From an uncultured Clostridia bacterium (GTDB taxonomy: Bacteria; Bacillota; Clostridia; TANB77; CAG-508): a DNA stretch of 20,869 nucleotides. The notes beneath the pieces were generated by a model. It did no database searches. It worked only from the letters and a program-made list of their open reading frames with translations, and was not told the DNA's origin. Shown here piece after piece: positions 14,001 to 20,869 of the stretch (its first letter is position 1; the number at the start of each line of letters is the position of its first letter). Made by a program: the position numbers and the translations under genes. The DNA lies in NCBI GenBank assembly GCA_944388615.1, contig CALXJL010000014.1, positions 1-20,869 on the forward strand, given 5' to 3'.

Positions 14001-16750
14001 AAAAGCATATAAAATGGGGGATATTGGCAAGTGTAATATTTTTGATACTAATTATAATAATATGTTTTATTTGGCTATGGAGTAAGTCTCAAGATAAACT
14101 GGTAGAAAATAAAGAAGAAAATAAATTAGAACATTTTGAAAATGGTTGGGAAACTTCAATTGTAAAAGAAATATTAGAAGACGAAATTCCAGTACCAGTT
14201 GGATATACATATATTGAAGGTAACAAACAAAATGGTGTAGTTATACAAGATAATGTAACTAAAGATGAATATATGTGGATACCATATGTAGATGTATTTG
14301 AAGAAGCTACTGATTCAATAGAAAATATTAAAGAAAAATATCAAGGTAGATTGTATGAAAATACAAAAGATTCAACAATAGATGAGATAAAAAAATATAA
14401 TGGTTTTTATGTAATGATAGATAATAGAGATAAAGATGTACAATATGAAGAATATAAAGAAAATTTCATACAAAAATTTTCTGATGTATTATCTGAAGAA
14501 CAGTTAAATGCTGTAAGAGAAGAATTAGACAAAATGAGTTATGAGCAATATAAAGAATATTATGAAGATAAAACAGGTGAAACTTTAGAATTACTTAATA
14601 TTAATGATATAAGTGATGAAAAGTATAATATATTAAACATATTAAATAGCAATGATTATAATAAAAATAAAAATATAAATACAAATACACTTACAAATGA
14701 ACAATTAGCATGTATAAAAGCATATCAAAGTAAAAATGGTATTAATATAAATTTATCAAGTTCATTAAAAACATTTACATTATTAAAAGAAAATAATATA
14801 GAATTAAGCTCTAATGATACAACTGAAAATAAAGTAATAAGTGAAGAAAAAGAATTAAGTAATGGAAATAAGGCAAGTATACCAAAAGGATTTGTATTTG
14901 AAGGATATATAACAGATGAAAATGGAGAAAAGATATCCATAAAAATTAAAAATGGAGATAATTTATCATATATATGGGTGCCAGTAAGTGATATGAATAC
15001 ATTTAATACAGCATCTGAATTGATTGACCAAATGAGGGAAGAGGCTAGCGGTAGTACAGTAAGTAAGAGTCAAAATGATACGAGTAAAAGTAGCGAAGAA
15101 TACAAAAAAATGATTGAGAGTATAGAAAAATATGGAGGATACTATGTAAGTGAGGCTGAATTAAGTATAAATAATGATGGATACATATCAAATATTTTTA
15201 AAGCAATGGGAGAATCAGGAAGAGATTCTGAAGGAAATCTTTTATATGGAATACAAAATGGAGAATACTTTAGAAATGGTGGAATAAAAACAGATGAAAA
15301 ATTTAGCAAATGCAATATAAAAGATTTTGAAACAGCAAATAATGTGGCAACAAGTTTGTATAGTACAAGTGAAACAGTGGTGAGTCACATAATGTATGCA
15401 AATGAATATGATTATTTATTAAATTGGATAATGGAGACAAATGGAAATGTAGTAAAAAATCAAATATTGACAGATAGTAGTGACATAGGGAAATATGTTG
15501 TGAGAAAAGACGAAGATGGAAATGATGTTAATAGTGGATTATGGAATGAAACTTTATTAAATGGAATCTTTGGACTAGGGGGAAATTTATGGGAGTTAAC
15601 TCAAGAAGATTCAAATAATACAGTAGCTCTAAGAGGAGGTAGCTTTGTAAGTAGGGGAAATGAAAATCCAATATCATATAAAAGATGGGTGAGTAAAGAT
15701 AATTGGACCTATGAGGCTGCAGGAAGTAATATAGTACAAGCTGGTTCAATAGGAATTAGAATTAGTCTATATATAAAAACAGAATATGAAGAAAATGAAG
15801 AATTGCAATCTGCAAAAGAAAAAGCAAAGGAAGAATTTGATAAAGTATATGAAGAAATAAAAACAGAATATGAAGAAACAACTGCATTAAAAAGTATAAA
15901 AGAATATATTTATCAAAAAATAGATGAACAAACAAGTGAAGTCTTATTAGATAAATTAGTAAATTATGGAAAGATTACATTAGAAGATAATTATTGTGAA
16001 GCATTAGATATGTTAAAAGAGCATACTGAAAATGAAGAAGTACAAGAAATGATAAATACTATAAAAAATACAAATTTTGTAGGAGAAGATGGAACACTTG
16101 TAAATTATGTGGATATGGCAGAAACAGCTATATCTAATAGTAGTGATGTACCAATTGTAGATGATCAACAACAGGGAGAAAACCAAGTAGCTACAGACCA
16201 TATGTTATTTATTGCGGATTCATGGGGATATGGAGCAGAACAACTACTTAGAAATACATTTGAAGATTTAATACTAAAGGCAGCAATAGGCTCAGGATCA
16301 TATCAATGGATAAGAGAAGAACCGAGTGGTCTAGACCTTGATAATATAGGTGGAGATGCAAGATGGGAGACTATAAGTAATGTAGAAGGCGTAAAATCAA
16401 TTTATATTGCTCTAGGAATAAATGGTCCAGGTGATAGTAAAGATAGTCATAAAGAACTTATAGATAAGTTGAGAAAGGCATATTCAGATGTACCAATTTA
16501 TGTACAAAAAACATTTAATGTTGTAAGTAGACATACTGATCAGAATAATGCAATAAACGAATTAAATGATATAGTGGAAGAATATTGTAGTCAATGTGAA
16601 AATGTTTATTTTATCGATACAACAGAAGATATGATGGAAAATGGAGCATTAAAAGATTCATTAGCTGGTAGTGATGGAATTCATTTAACTGAAGAAGGAA
16701 AACAACAATGGATTAACAATATAAAACAAGCATTAAGTAACATCAAATAG
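13997..16750 (+). CDS. Membrane-anchored protein with FGE-sulfatase-like domains and a C-terminal SGNH/GDSL hydrolase
   Basis: This 917-residue protein has an N-terminal membrane helix (about 7-29). Residues 64-140 look like the first half of an FGE-sulfatase/SUMF1 domain (VPVGYTYIEG, YMWIPY, YNGFYV). A complete copy follows at about 293-594 (IPKGFVFEG, YIWVPV, YGGYYVSEAEL, GNLWELTQ, ALRGGSF, GIRISLY). The formylglycine-generating active-site cysteines are not seen, so this is probably a lectin-like scaffold. A charged helical segment (about 596-700) leads to an SGNH hydrolase at 734-917: block I IADSW with Ser742, ALGING with Asn809, and DGIH with Asp893 and His896. The pattern resembles extracellular OatA/PatB-type O-acetyl transferases or esterases. 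It overlaps the preceding gene by four bases (ATGA) with GGAGG at 13985-13989. Predicted role: deacylation or acyl transfer on a surface polymer outside the membrane, which is an inference. Confidence 0.78.
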   Translation: MKKHIKWGILASVIFLILIIIICFIWLWSKSQDKLVENKEENKLEHFENGWETSIVKEILEDEIPVPVGYTYIEGNKQNGVVIQDNVTKDEYMWIPYVDVFEEATDSIENIKEKYQGRLYENTKDSTIDEIKKYNGFYVMIDNRDKDVQYEEYKENFIQKFSDVLSEEQLNAVREELDKMSYEQYKEYYEDKTGETLELLNINDISDEKYNILNILNSNDYNKNKNINTNTLTNEQLACIKAYQSKNGININLSSSLKTFTLLKENNIELSSNDTTENKVISEEKELSNGNKASIPKGFVFEGYITDENGEKISIKIKNGDNLSYIWVPVSDMNTFNTASELIDQMREEASGSTVSKSQNDTSKSSEEYKKMIESIEKYGGYYVSEAELSINNDGYISNIFKAMGESGRDSEGNLLYGIQNGEYFRNGGIKTDEKFSKCNIKDFETANNVATSLYSTSETVVSHIMYANEYDYLLNWIMETNGNVVKNQILTDSSDIGKYVVRKDEDGNDVNSGLWNETLLNGIFGLGGNLWELTQEDSNNTVALRGGSFVSRGNENPISYKRWVSKDNWTYEAAGSNIVQAGSIGIRISLYIKTEYEENEELQSAKEKAKEEFDKVYEEIKTEYEETTALKSIKEYIYQKIDEQTSEVLLDKLVNYGKITLEDNYCEALDMLKEHTENEEVQEMINTIKNTNFVGEDGTLVNYVDMAETAISNSSDVPIVDDQQQGENQVATDHMLFIADSWGYGAEQLLRNTFEDLILKAAIGSGSYQWIREEPSGLDLDNIGGDARWETISNVEGVKSIYIALGINGPGDSKDSHKELIDKLRKAYSDVPIYVQKTFNVVSRHTDQNNAINELNDIVEEYCSQCENVYFIDTTEDMMENGALKDSLAGSDGIHLTEEGKQQWINNIKQALSNIK

Positions 16751-16836
16751 GAATGAGTACTTTTTTAAAAAGATAATTATTATGCTGCATTTAGAATTAT
16801 GATATATACTAAGATAAAAAAATATTGTTACTAAAT

Positions 16837-16864
16837 AAAAAAGTGGACATTTGTTCACTTTTTT
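16837..16864 (+). terminator. Terminator after the surface-protein pair
   Basis: A 12-bp stem with one G-U pair (16837-16848 with 16853-16864) and a 4-nt loop is A-rich on the left and has six T's on the right. It lies 86 nt past the stop at 16750. The 16751-16836 stretch holds nothing I recognise. Confidence 0.75.
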
Positions 16865-16867
16865 CTA

Positions 16868-16896
16868 TTGAATAATACAAATCTATATGATAATAT
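16868..16896 (+). promoter_or_regulatory. Probable promoter for pcrA
   Basis: TTGAAT (16868-16873), a 17-nt spacer, then TAATAT (16891-16896) with an extended TG at 16888-16889, immediately after the preceding terminator. Confidence 0.5.
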
Positions 16897-16928
16897 AGGG
16901 CTAAGTAAAAAAGAAGGGATTGAAATAA

Positions 16929-19229
16929 ATGCAAGATTTAATACAAGGATTAAATAATAAACAAAAAGAAGCAGTACTAAAAACAGAAGGACCATGTCTT
17001 GTAATAGCAGGTGCAGGAAGCGGAAAAACTAAAGTATTAACACATAAAATAGCATATTTAATGGCAGAAAAAAATATAAAACCATGGAACATTCTAGCAA
17101 TAACTTTTACAAATAAAGCAGCAAATGAAATGAAAGAAAGAGTAGAAGCACTAGTTGGTGATGCAGTAAAAGACATGTGGATTGGAACATTCCATTCTAT
17201 TTGTGTTCGTATACTTAGAAGATATATAGATAGAATAGGGTTTGATTCTACATTTATAATATTTGATACAACAGATCAGAGAACTTTAATTAAAGAATGT
17301 TTAAAAGAACTATCTATAGATGACAAAATGTTTACAGATAGAAGTGTACAAGCAGAAATAAGTAATGGAAAAAATGAAATGCTCGAACCTAAAGCATATA
17401 GCGTAAAATATGCAGGAGATTATAGAAAAGAAAAGATTGCACAAGTATATGAAATGTATCAAAGAAAATTAAAAGAAAATAATGCAATAGATTTTGATGA
17501 TATTATTAATTACGCAATAAAAATACTTACGGAAAATCCAGATGTACTTGAATATTATACAGATAAATTCAGATATGTATTAGTAGATGAATATCAAGAT
17601 ACGAATAAAGCACAATTCATGCTTGTATCAATTTTAGCATCAAAATATGGGAATATAACAGTAGTTGGAGATAATGACCAAGGTATATATTCTTTTAGAG
17701 GAGCAGATATCTCAAATATATTAAATTTTGAAAAAGATTTTCCTGGAACAGAAATAATTAAATTAGAACAAAATTATAGATGTACAGGAAATATTTTAAA
17801 AGCAGCTAATAGCGTAATTAAACATAATACAGTAAAATATGAAAAAAAGTTATGGACAGAAAATGATGAGGGAAAAATCCCTGAAATATATCTAGGGGAA
17901 GATGAATATGATGAGGCAACTTTTATTGTAAATCAAATAAATCATTTAAAAACAGAAGAATACTACAAATATGCAGATTTTTCTGTATTATATAGAATGA
18001 ACTCTCAATCAAGGGCTATAGAAGATATTTTAAGAAGAGAAAATATTCCATATAAAATAATTGGTGGTTTAAAATTCTATGAAAGAAAAGAAATAAAAGA
18101 TATTATTGCATATTTAAGATTAATATATAATAAATCAGATAATTTATCTTTAAGAAGAATTATAAATGAACCTAAAAGAGGAGTTGGAAAAACAAGTATT
18201 GAGAATATTCAAAAAATAGCAGATGAAAATGGAATTTCAATGTATGAAGTAATAAAAAATGCAGAGCAGTATGGATTAAATAGAGTATATGCAAATACTA
18301 GAGAATTTATTGAAGTAATGGATGATTTAATGCAAAAGGGACAAGATATGCTAATATCTGAATTAATAAAAGAAACACTAAATAGAACTGGATATACAAA
18401 AGCATTAGAGCTAGAAAATACAGTAGAAGCGGAAAGTAGAATACAAAACTTAGAAGAATTTTTAACTGTAGCAATTGAGTTTGAAGAAGAATCTGCAGAT
18501 AATGGACTTTCTGAATTTCTTGAAGGAATAACATTAACAAGTGATATAGATAATATGGAAGATGAAGAAGACAGTATAACACTTATGACATTACATAGTG
18601 CAAAAGGACTTGAATTTCCTGTAGTATTTTTAGTTGGAATGGAAGAGGGAATATTTCCAGGTTATAAATCTATAGGAGAAGAAAGAGAATTAGAAGAAGA
18701 AAGAAGATTATTCTATGTTGGTATAACTAGAGCAAAAGAATATTTATATCTAACTTGTGCAAAAAGAAGAACTATTTTTGGATCTACAAGTTATAATGCA
18801 ATATCAAGATTTGTTAAAGAAATTCCTAAAGACTTACTAGAAGGAGCTGAAGAAGTATTTGGAAATAATAAAAAAGATAGCTTTGGTGATTCACAATATA
18901 AATGGGAATATGGACAAAATAATAGGTCATCAATTAAAACATATAAAATGGATGATAAAGGAATATTAGCTGCAAGATCTATATCTTCAAATAATACAGT
19001 TTCATTTGGCAGAACAGCAGATAGTTTTTTGAGTTCATTGAACAACCAAAAGAAAGATGTAGATGTAAGTAAATATGAAGCAGGACAACGTGTATATCAT
19101 AAAAAATTTGGAGAAGGAATAATAAATTCTGTAGAACAAGAAGGTGATGATGTAAAAGTAGACATAAATTTTGATAAATCTGGTCATAAACGCTTAATGG
19201 CAAAATTTGCAGGATTAGAAATAATATAA
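16929..19229 (+). CDS. pcrA: ATP-dependent DNA helicase PcrA (UvrD/Rep family)
   Basis: This 766-residue protein contains the full superfamily 1A helicase set: Walker A GAGSGKT (28-34), motif Ia TFTNKAANEMKER, Walker B VDEYQDTN (219-226), motif III GDNDQGIYSFRGA, motif IV LEQNYRC, motif V MTLHSAKGLEFPVVFLVGME and motif VI RRLFYVGITRAKEYL. The C-terminal 45 residues (YHKKFGEGIINSVEQEG and on) form the Tudor-like module of PcrA/UvrD that binds RNA polymerase. PcrA unwinds DNA 3'-5', clears replication-transcription conflicts and RecA filaments, and acts in nucleotide excision repair; it is essential in Bacillus. Length and motif spacing are normal. ATG 16929 has AAGGGA nine nt upstream. It stands alone between its own promoter and terminator, without ligA, its usual Bacillus neighbour. 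Confidence 0.97.
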   Translation: MQDLIQGLNNKQKEAVLKTEGPCLVIAGAGSGKTKVLTHKIAYLMAEKNIKPWNILAITFTNKAANEMKERVEALVGDAVKDMWIGTFHSICVRILRRYIDRIGFDSTFIIFDTTDQRTLIKECLKELSIDDKMFTDRSVQAEISNGKNEMLEPKAYSVKYAGDYRKEKIAQVYEMYQRKLKENNAIDFDDIINYAIKILTENPDVLEYYTDKFRYVLVDEYQDTNKAQFMLVSILASKYGNITVVGDNDQGIYSFRGADISNILNFEKDFPGTEIIKLEQNYRCTGNILKAANSVIKHNTVKYEKKLWTENDEGKIPEIYLGEDEYDEATFIVNQINHLKTEEYYKYADFSVLYRMNSQSRAIEDILRRENIPYKIIGGLKFYERKEIKDIIAYLRLIYNKSDNLSLRRIINEPKRGVGKTSIENIQKIADENGISMYEVIKNAEQYGLNRVYANTREFIEVMDDLMQKGQDMLISELIKETLNRTGYTKALELENTVEAESRIQNLEEFLTVAIEFEEESADNGLSEFLEGITLTSDIDNMEDEEDSITLMTLHSAKGLEFPVVFLVGMEEGIFPGYKSIGEERELEEERRLFYVGITRAKEYLYLTCAKRRTIFGSTSYNAISRFVKEIPKDLLEGAEEVFGNNKKDSFGDSQYKWEYGQNNRSSIKTYKMDDKGILAARSISSNNTVSFGRTADSFLSSLNNQKKDVDVSKYEAGQRVYHKKFGEGIINSVEQEGDDVKVDINFDKSGHKRLMAKFAGLEII

Positions 19230-19240
19230 AAAATTATTTT

Positions 19241-19270
19241 ATTAGCTATTTTTTAATAGCTAATTTTTTT
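19241..19270 (+). terminator. Terminator of pcrA
   Basis: A perfect 10-bp stem ATTAGCTATT/AATAGCTAAT (19241-19250 with 19255-19264) with a TTTT loop is followed by T's through 19270, 11 nt past the stop. Confidence 0.9.
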
Positions 19271-19300
19271 GTATAAATGCGATAAAAATAGTTAATAATA
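19271..19300 (+). promoter_or_regulatory. Candidate forespore-type (SigF/SigG) promoter for the coat gene pair
   Basis: GTATA (19271-19275), an 18-nt spacer, then AATAATA (19294-19300) resemble the SigG pattern GNATR / CATNNTA with one mismatch. No sigma-A-like pair is evident here. In such AT-rich DNA chance matches are common, so this is tentative. Confidence 0.22.
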
Positions 19301-19332
19301 AAAATAGAATATGAATTTAAAGGAGGAAGATT

Positions 19333-19521
19333 ATGCCAGATTTAAATCAAGTTGAATTACAAAATTTGAGACATCTTATAGGAGCTCATGACACATCATA
19401 TCAAAAATTAAACACATATGCACAACAAGCTGTAGATCCACAAATTAAGCAAGTATTTGCAAAATCTGCACAAGATGCATTAAATACTAAACAAAAATTA
19501 ATGACATTTTTACAACAATAA
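19333..19521 (+). CDS. Small helical protein, probable spore coat partner of CotF-like protein
   Basis: This 62-residue protein looks almost entirely helical (MPDLNQVELQNLRHLIGAHD, then SYQKLNTYAQQAVDPQIKQV) and resembles the short ferritin-like or coat-associated proteins that precede cotF-type genes in clostridia. In-frame ATG 19333 has AGGAGG at 19321-19326. It is followed after 17 nt by the CotF-like gene, with no promoter or terminator between, so the two are co-transcribed. I see no Cys, signal peptide or catalytic motif. The coat role is inferred from the partner and the shared helical pattern. Confidence 0.72.
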   Translation: MPDLNQVELQNLRHLIGAHDTSYQKLNTYAQQAVDPQIKQVFAKSAQDALNTKQKLMTFLQQ

Positions 19522-19538
19522 TTTTAGGAGGTAAGAAC

Positions 19539-19781
19539 ATGGATGAAAAGACAATGGTAAATGATATACTAGAAAATACAAAATCTAGTTTAAAAACATA
19601 TCAAGGTGTAATTACAGAAGCTGAAAATCCACAATTAAGACAAACAATACAAGGAATCCGTAATGATTGTGAAGGTTTTCAATATGAATTATTTAAATTA
19701 GCGCAAACAAAAGGATATTATCAACCTGCGGAAAAAGCAACTTTGCCAGAAATTAATACTGTAAAAAATGAATTACAATAA
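19539..19781 (+). CDS. cotF: CotF-family spore coat protein
   Basis: This 80-residue protein matches the short clostridial CotF type. It has an N-terminal helix (MVNDILENTKSSLKTYQGVI), then the hallmark QLRQTIQGIRNDCEGFQYEL (33-52), KLAQTKGYYQPA (53-64) and a short tail. CotF-family proteins are deposited in the spore coat during sporulation, and the fold is a ferritin-like helical bundle without metal ligands. AGGAGG (19526-19531) sits seven nt before the ATG. It is the second gene of the two-gene unit and is followed by an exceptionally long terminator. Its presence supports a spore-forming host. Length and sequence appear intact. Expression during sporulation is expected, though the promoter evidence is weak. 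Confidence 0.88.
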   Translation: MDEKTMVNDILENTKSSLKTYQGVITEAENPQLRQTIQGIRNDCEGFQYELFKLAQTKGYYQPAEKATLPEINTVKNELQ

Positions 19782-19789
19782 TAAAATTT

Positions 19790-19838
19790 AAAAAGTTAAA
19801 ATTGAATAATTTAATTATTATTCAATTTTAACTTTTTT
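19790..19838 (+). terminator. Terminator of the coat gene pair
   Basis: A perfect 21-bp stem (19790-19810 with 19817-19837) with a 6-nt loop starts with an A-run and ends in six T's (19833-19838). It is the longest stem in the window. Confidence 0.92.
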
Positions 19839-19839
19839 C

Positions 19840-19868
19840 TTGTACAATTTATATTGCTATGTTATAAT
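19840..19868 (+). promoter_or_regulatory. Sigma-A promoter for the M23 peptidase gene
   Basis: TTGTAC (19840-19845), 17 nt, then perfect TATAAT (19863-19868) with an extended TG at 19860-19861. Transcription should start near 19875. Confidence 0.72.
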
Positions 19869-19892
19869 CGATTTATAATTTAAATTTTGGAG

Positions 19893-20869
19893 ATGAGAAA
19901 AATTAAAATTATAAAAAATATACTAATGAAATTAAGAACATGGATTAAAATAGCAATTTTATTTATATTTGCTACATTAATAATAATTACAGTCTTATCT
20001 TTAACATACAGACCAACATATCAAGTAATATTGAACAACGAAGTTATTGGTTATACAGAAAATAAAAGTGAGTTACAGAAAAAAATAAATGAATACATAG
20101 AAAGTAAAGATGATGAACAAGTTGAATTTATTCAATTAGATAGCATGCCATCATATAAAATGTGTTTATTAAAAAAAGATATAGAATCAAATGATGACGA
20201 AATATATGCAAAAGTTACTTCAGATGGTGTAAAATATTATAAGTATTATGCTATAACTTTAAATGGAGAAGAAAAGAAGTATGTAGAAGAATTTACACAA
20301 GCTGAATCTGTAGTAAATCAGTTAAAAGAAAAAAACAGTACAAATGTAAACGAATTAGGGATAGTTGAAAAGTATGATGTAGAATTAAAAGAATTATCAA
20401 ATATCGAAACTTGTGTAAATGAATTATATGTTAAACCAGTAGAAAAGAAGGTAGTAGAAAAAACTACTACAGTTGCAAAAACAAAAAATAAAAAATATAC
20501 ATCAGAAGTAAATATTAGTGGAGGAGCGAACTCTACAGGAAATAAAATTGAATTAGGCATAGCTTTTATAAATCCAACATCAGGGACAATATCATCGAGA
20601 TTTGGTAATAGGAGTAGAGATAACCATAAAGGTATAGATATTGCGGGACCACAAGGTACACCTATTAAAGCAGCTGCTGCTGGAAAGGTTATTTATTCAG
20701 GATATAGTACAAATGGGTTTGGAAACCATGTTATAATAAGTCATGGAAATGGAGTTCAAACAATATATGCACATTGTAGTAGTCTATCTGTACAAGAAGG
20801 ACAAAGCGTAAGTGCAGGAAAAAAAAAAAAAAAAATGGGATCTACAGGTAGATCAACGGGAAGTCATTT
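19893..20869 (+). CDS. Membrane-anchored M23 (LytM-type) peptidoglycan peptidase, 3' end outside window
   Basis: The frame is open to the window end, giving 325 codons from ATG 19893. The start is uncertain. GGAG at 19889-19892 abuts this ATG, while the in-frame ATG at 19926 lies 33 nt from it. A membrane helix at about 17-37 is followed by a roughly 190-residue extracytoplasmic region of charged repeat-like character and a Lys/Thr linker (about 185-200). The M23 domain begins near 225 (FINPTSGTISSRFG) with zinc ligands H245 and D249 (HKGID) and H294 (YAHC); the final His-x-His lies at the window edge (GSH). M23 enzymes cut peptidoglycan cross-links or bridges. A run of 17 A's replaces the expected hydrophobic strand between AG and MGSTG with five Lys (310-314). 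The frame is preserved, but the change looks damaging or artefactual. Confidence 0.85.
   Translation, partial: MRKIKIIKNILMKLRTWIKIAILFIFATLIIITVLSLTYRPTYQVILNNEVIGYTENKSELQKKINEYIESKDDEQVEFIQLDSMPSYKMCLLKKDIESNDDEIYAKVTSDGVKYYKYYAITLNGEEKKYVEEFTQAESVVNQLKEKNSTNVNELGIVEKYDVELKELSNIETCVNELYVKPVEKKVVEKTTTVAKTKNKKYTSEVNISGGANSTGNKIELGIAFINPTSGTISSRFGNRSRDNHKGIDIAGPQGTPIKAAAAGKVIYSGYSTNGFGNHVIISHGNGVQTIYAHCSSLSVQEGQSVSAGKKKKKMGSTGRSTGSH
20819..20835 (+). repeat. Homopolymer run of 17 A's in the M23 coding sequence
   Basis: Uninterrupted A's run from the last base of a GGA codon to the first base of ATG, encoding five consecutive lysines. It lies 34 bases from the window end. Confidence 0.95.

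Noticed and set aside
16751..16836. Possible small RNA or gene between the SGNH gene and its terminator
   Set aside because: No ribosome site, no open frame of note and no stable structure apart from the terminator.
20318..20560. Minus-strand open frame of 80 codons in the M23 region
   Set aside because: It is a shadow of the plus-strand frame, which continues unbroken with recognisable membrane helix and M23 motifs.

Overview
The window is AT-rich (G+C roughly 25-30% by eye, falling below 5% inside one gene). It uses the standard bacterial code (TAA or TGA stops, several TTG starts) and carries strong sigma-A promoters and long AT-rich terminators. A two-domain rubrerythrin, CotF-type spore coat proteins, a membrane-anchored M23 peptidase and PcrA together point to an anaerobic, spore-forming Clostridia-type Firmicute, probably a gut lineage. 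That placement is an inference from gene content.

Layout, left to right. (1) The C-terminal part of a VirD4/TraG-like type IV coupling protein with a long acidic tail, ended by a perfect 16-bp terminator. (2) A two-gene YhaO/YhaN (SbcD/SbcC-like) unit: a metallophosphoesterase nuclease and an SMC-like ATPase with an unusual membrane hairpin inside its coiled coil. Its promoter is nested in the preceding terminator. (3) Single housekeeping or stress genes, each with its own signals: prfA, rubrerythrin and tex. (4) On the minus strand, facing tex across a bidirectional terminator, a sensor histidine kinase followed by a REC-HD-GYP response regulator, which is a possible signalling pair ending in c-di-GMP hydrolysis. 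(5) Divergent from the kinase, a translationally coupled pair of membrane-anchored surface proteins. One is built around CnaB/carboxypeptidase-regulatory-like domains. The other combines FGE-sulfatase-like domains with a C-terminal SGNH/GDSL hydrolase. (6) pcrA. (7) A two-gene spore coat unit. (8) The start of an M23 peptidase cut by the window end, carrying a run of 17 A's in its catalytic domain.

How the genes relate. Most of the window is ordinary core chromosome with one gene or short operon per promoter. The part most likely to be under-described is the centre, about 9.5-16.8 kb. There a kinase/HD-GYP pair is divergent from an envelope protein pair, one member of which appears to be an extracellular esterase or acyltransferase fused to a lectin-like FGE fold. 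The link between the two halves rests only on the shared intergenic region. Other points for a second look are the membrane-tethered YhaN with tandemly expanded coiled coil, the promoter inside a terminator, the hairpin between Shine-Dalgarno and start of prfA, the GC-rich island before tex, and the poly-A tract in the peptidase gene.
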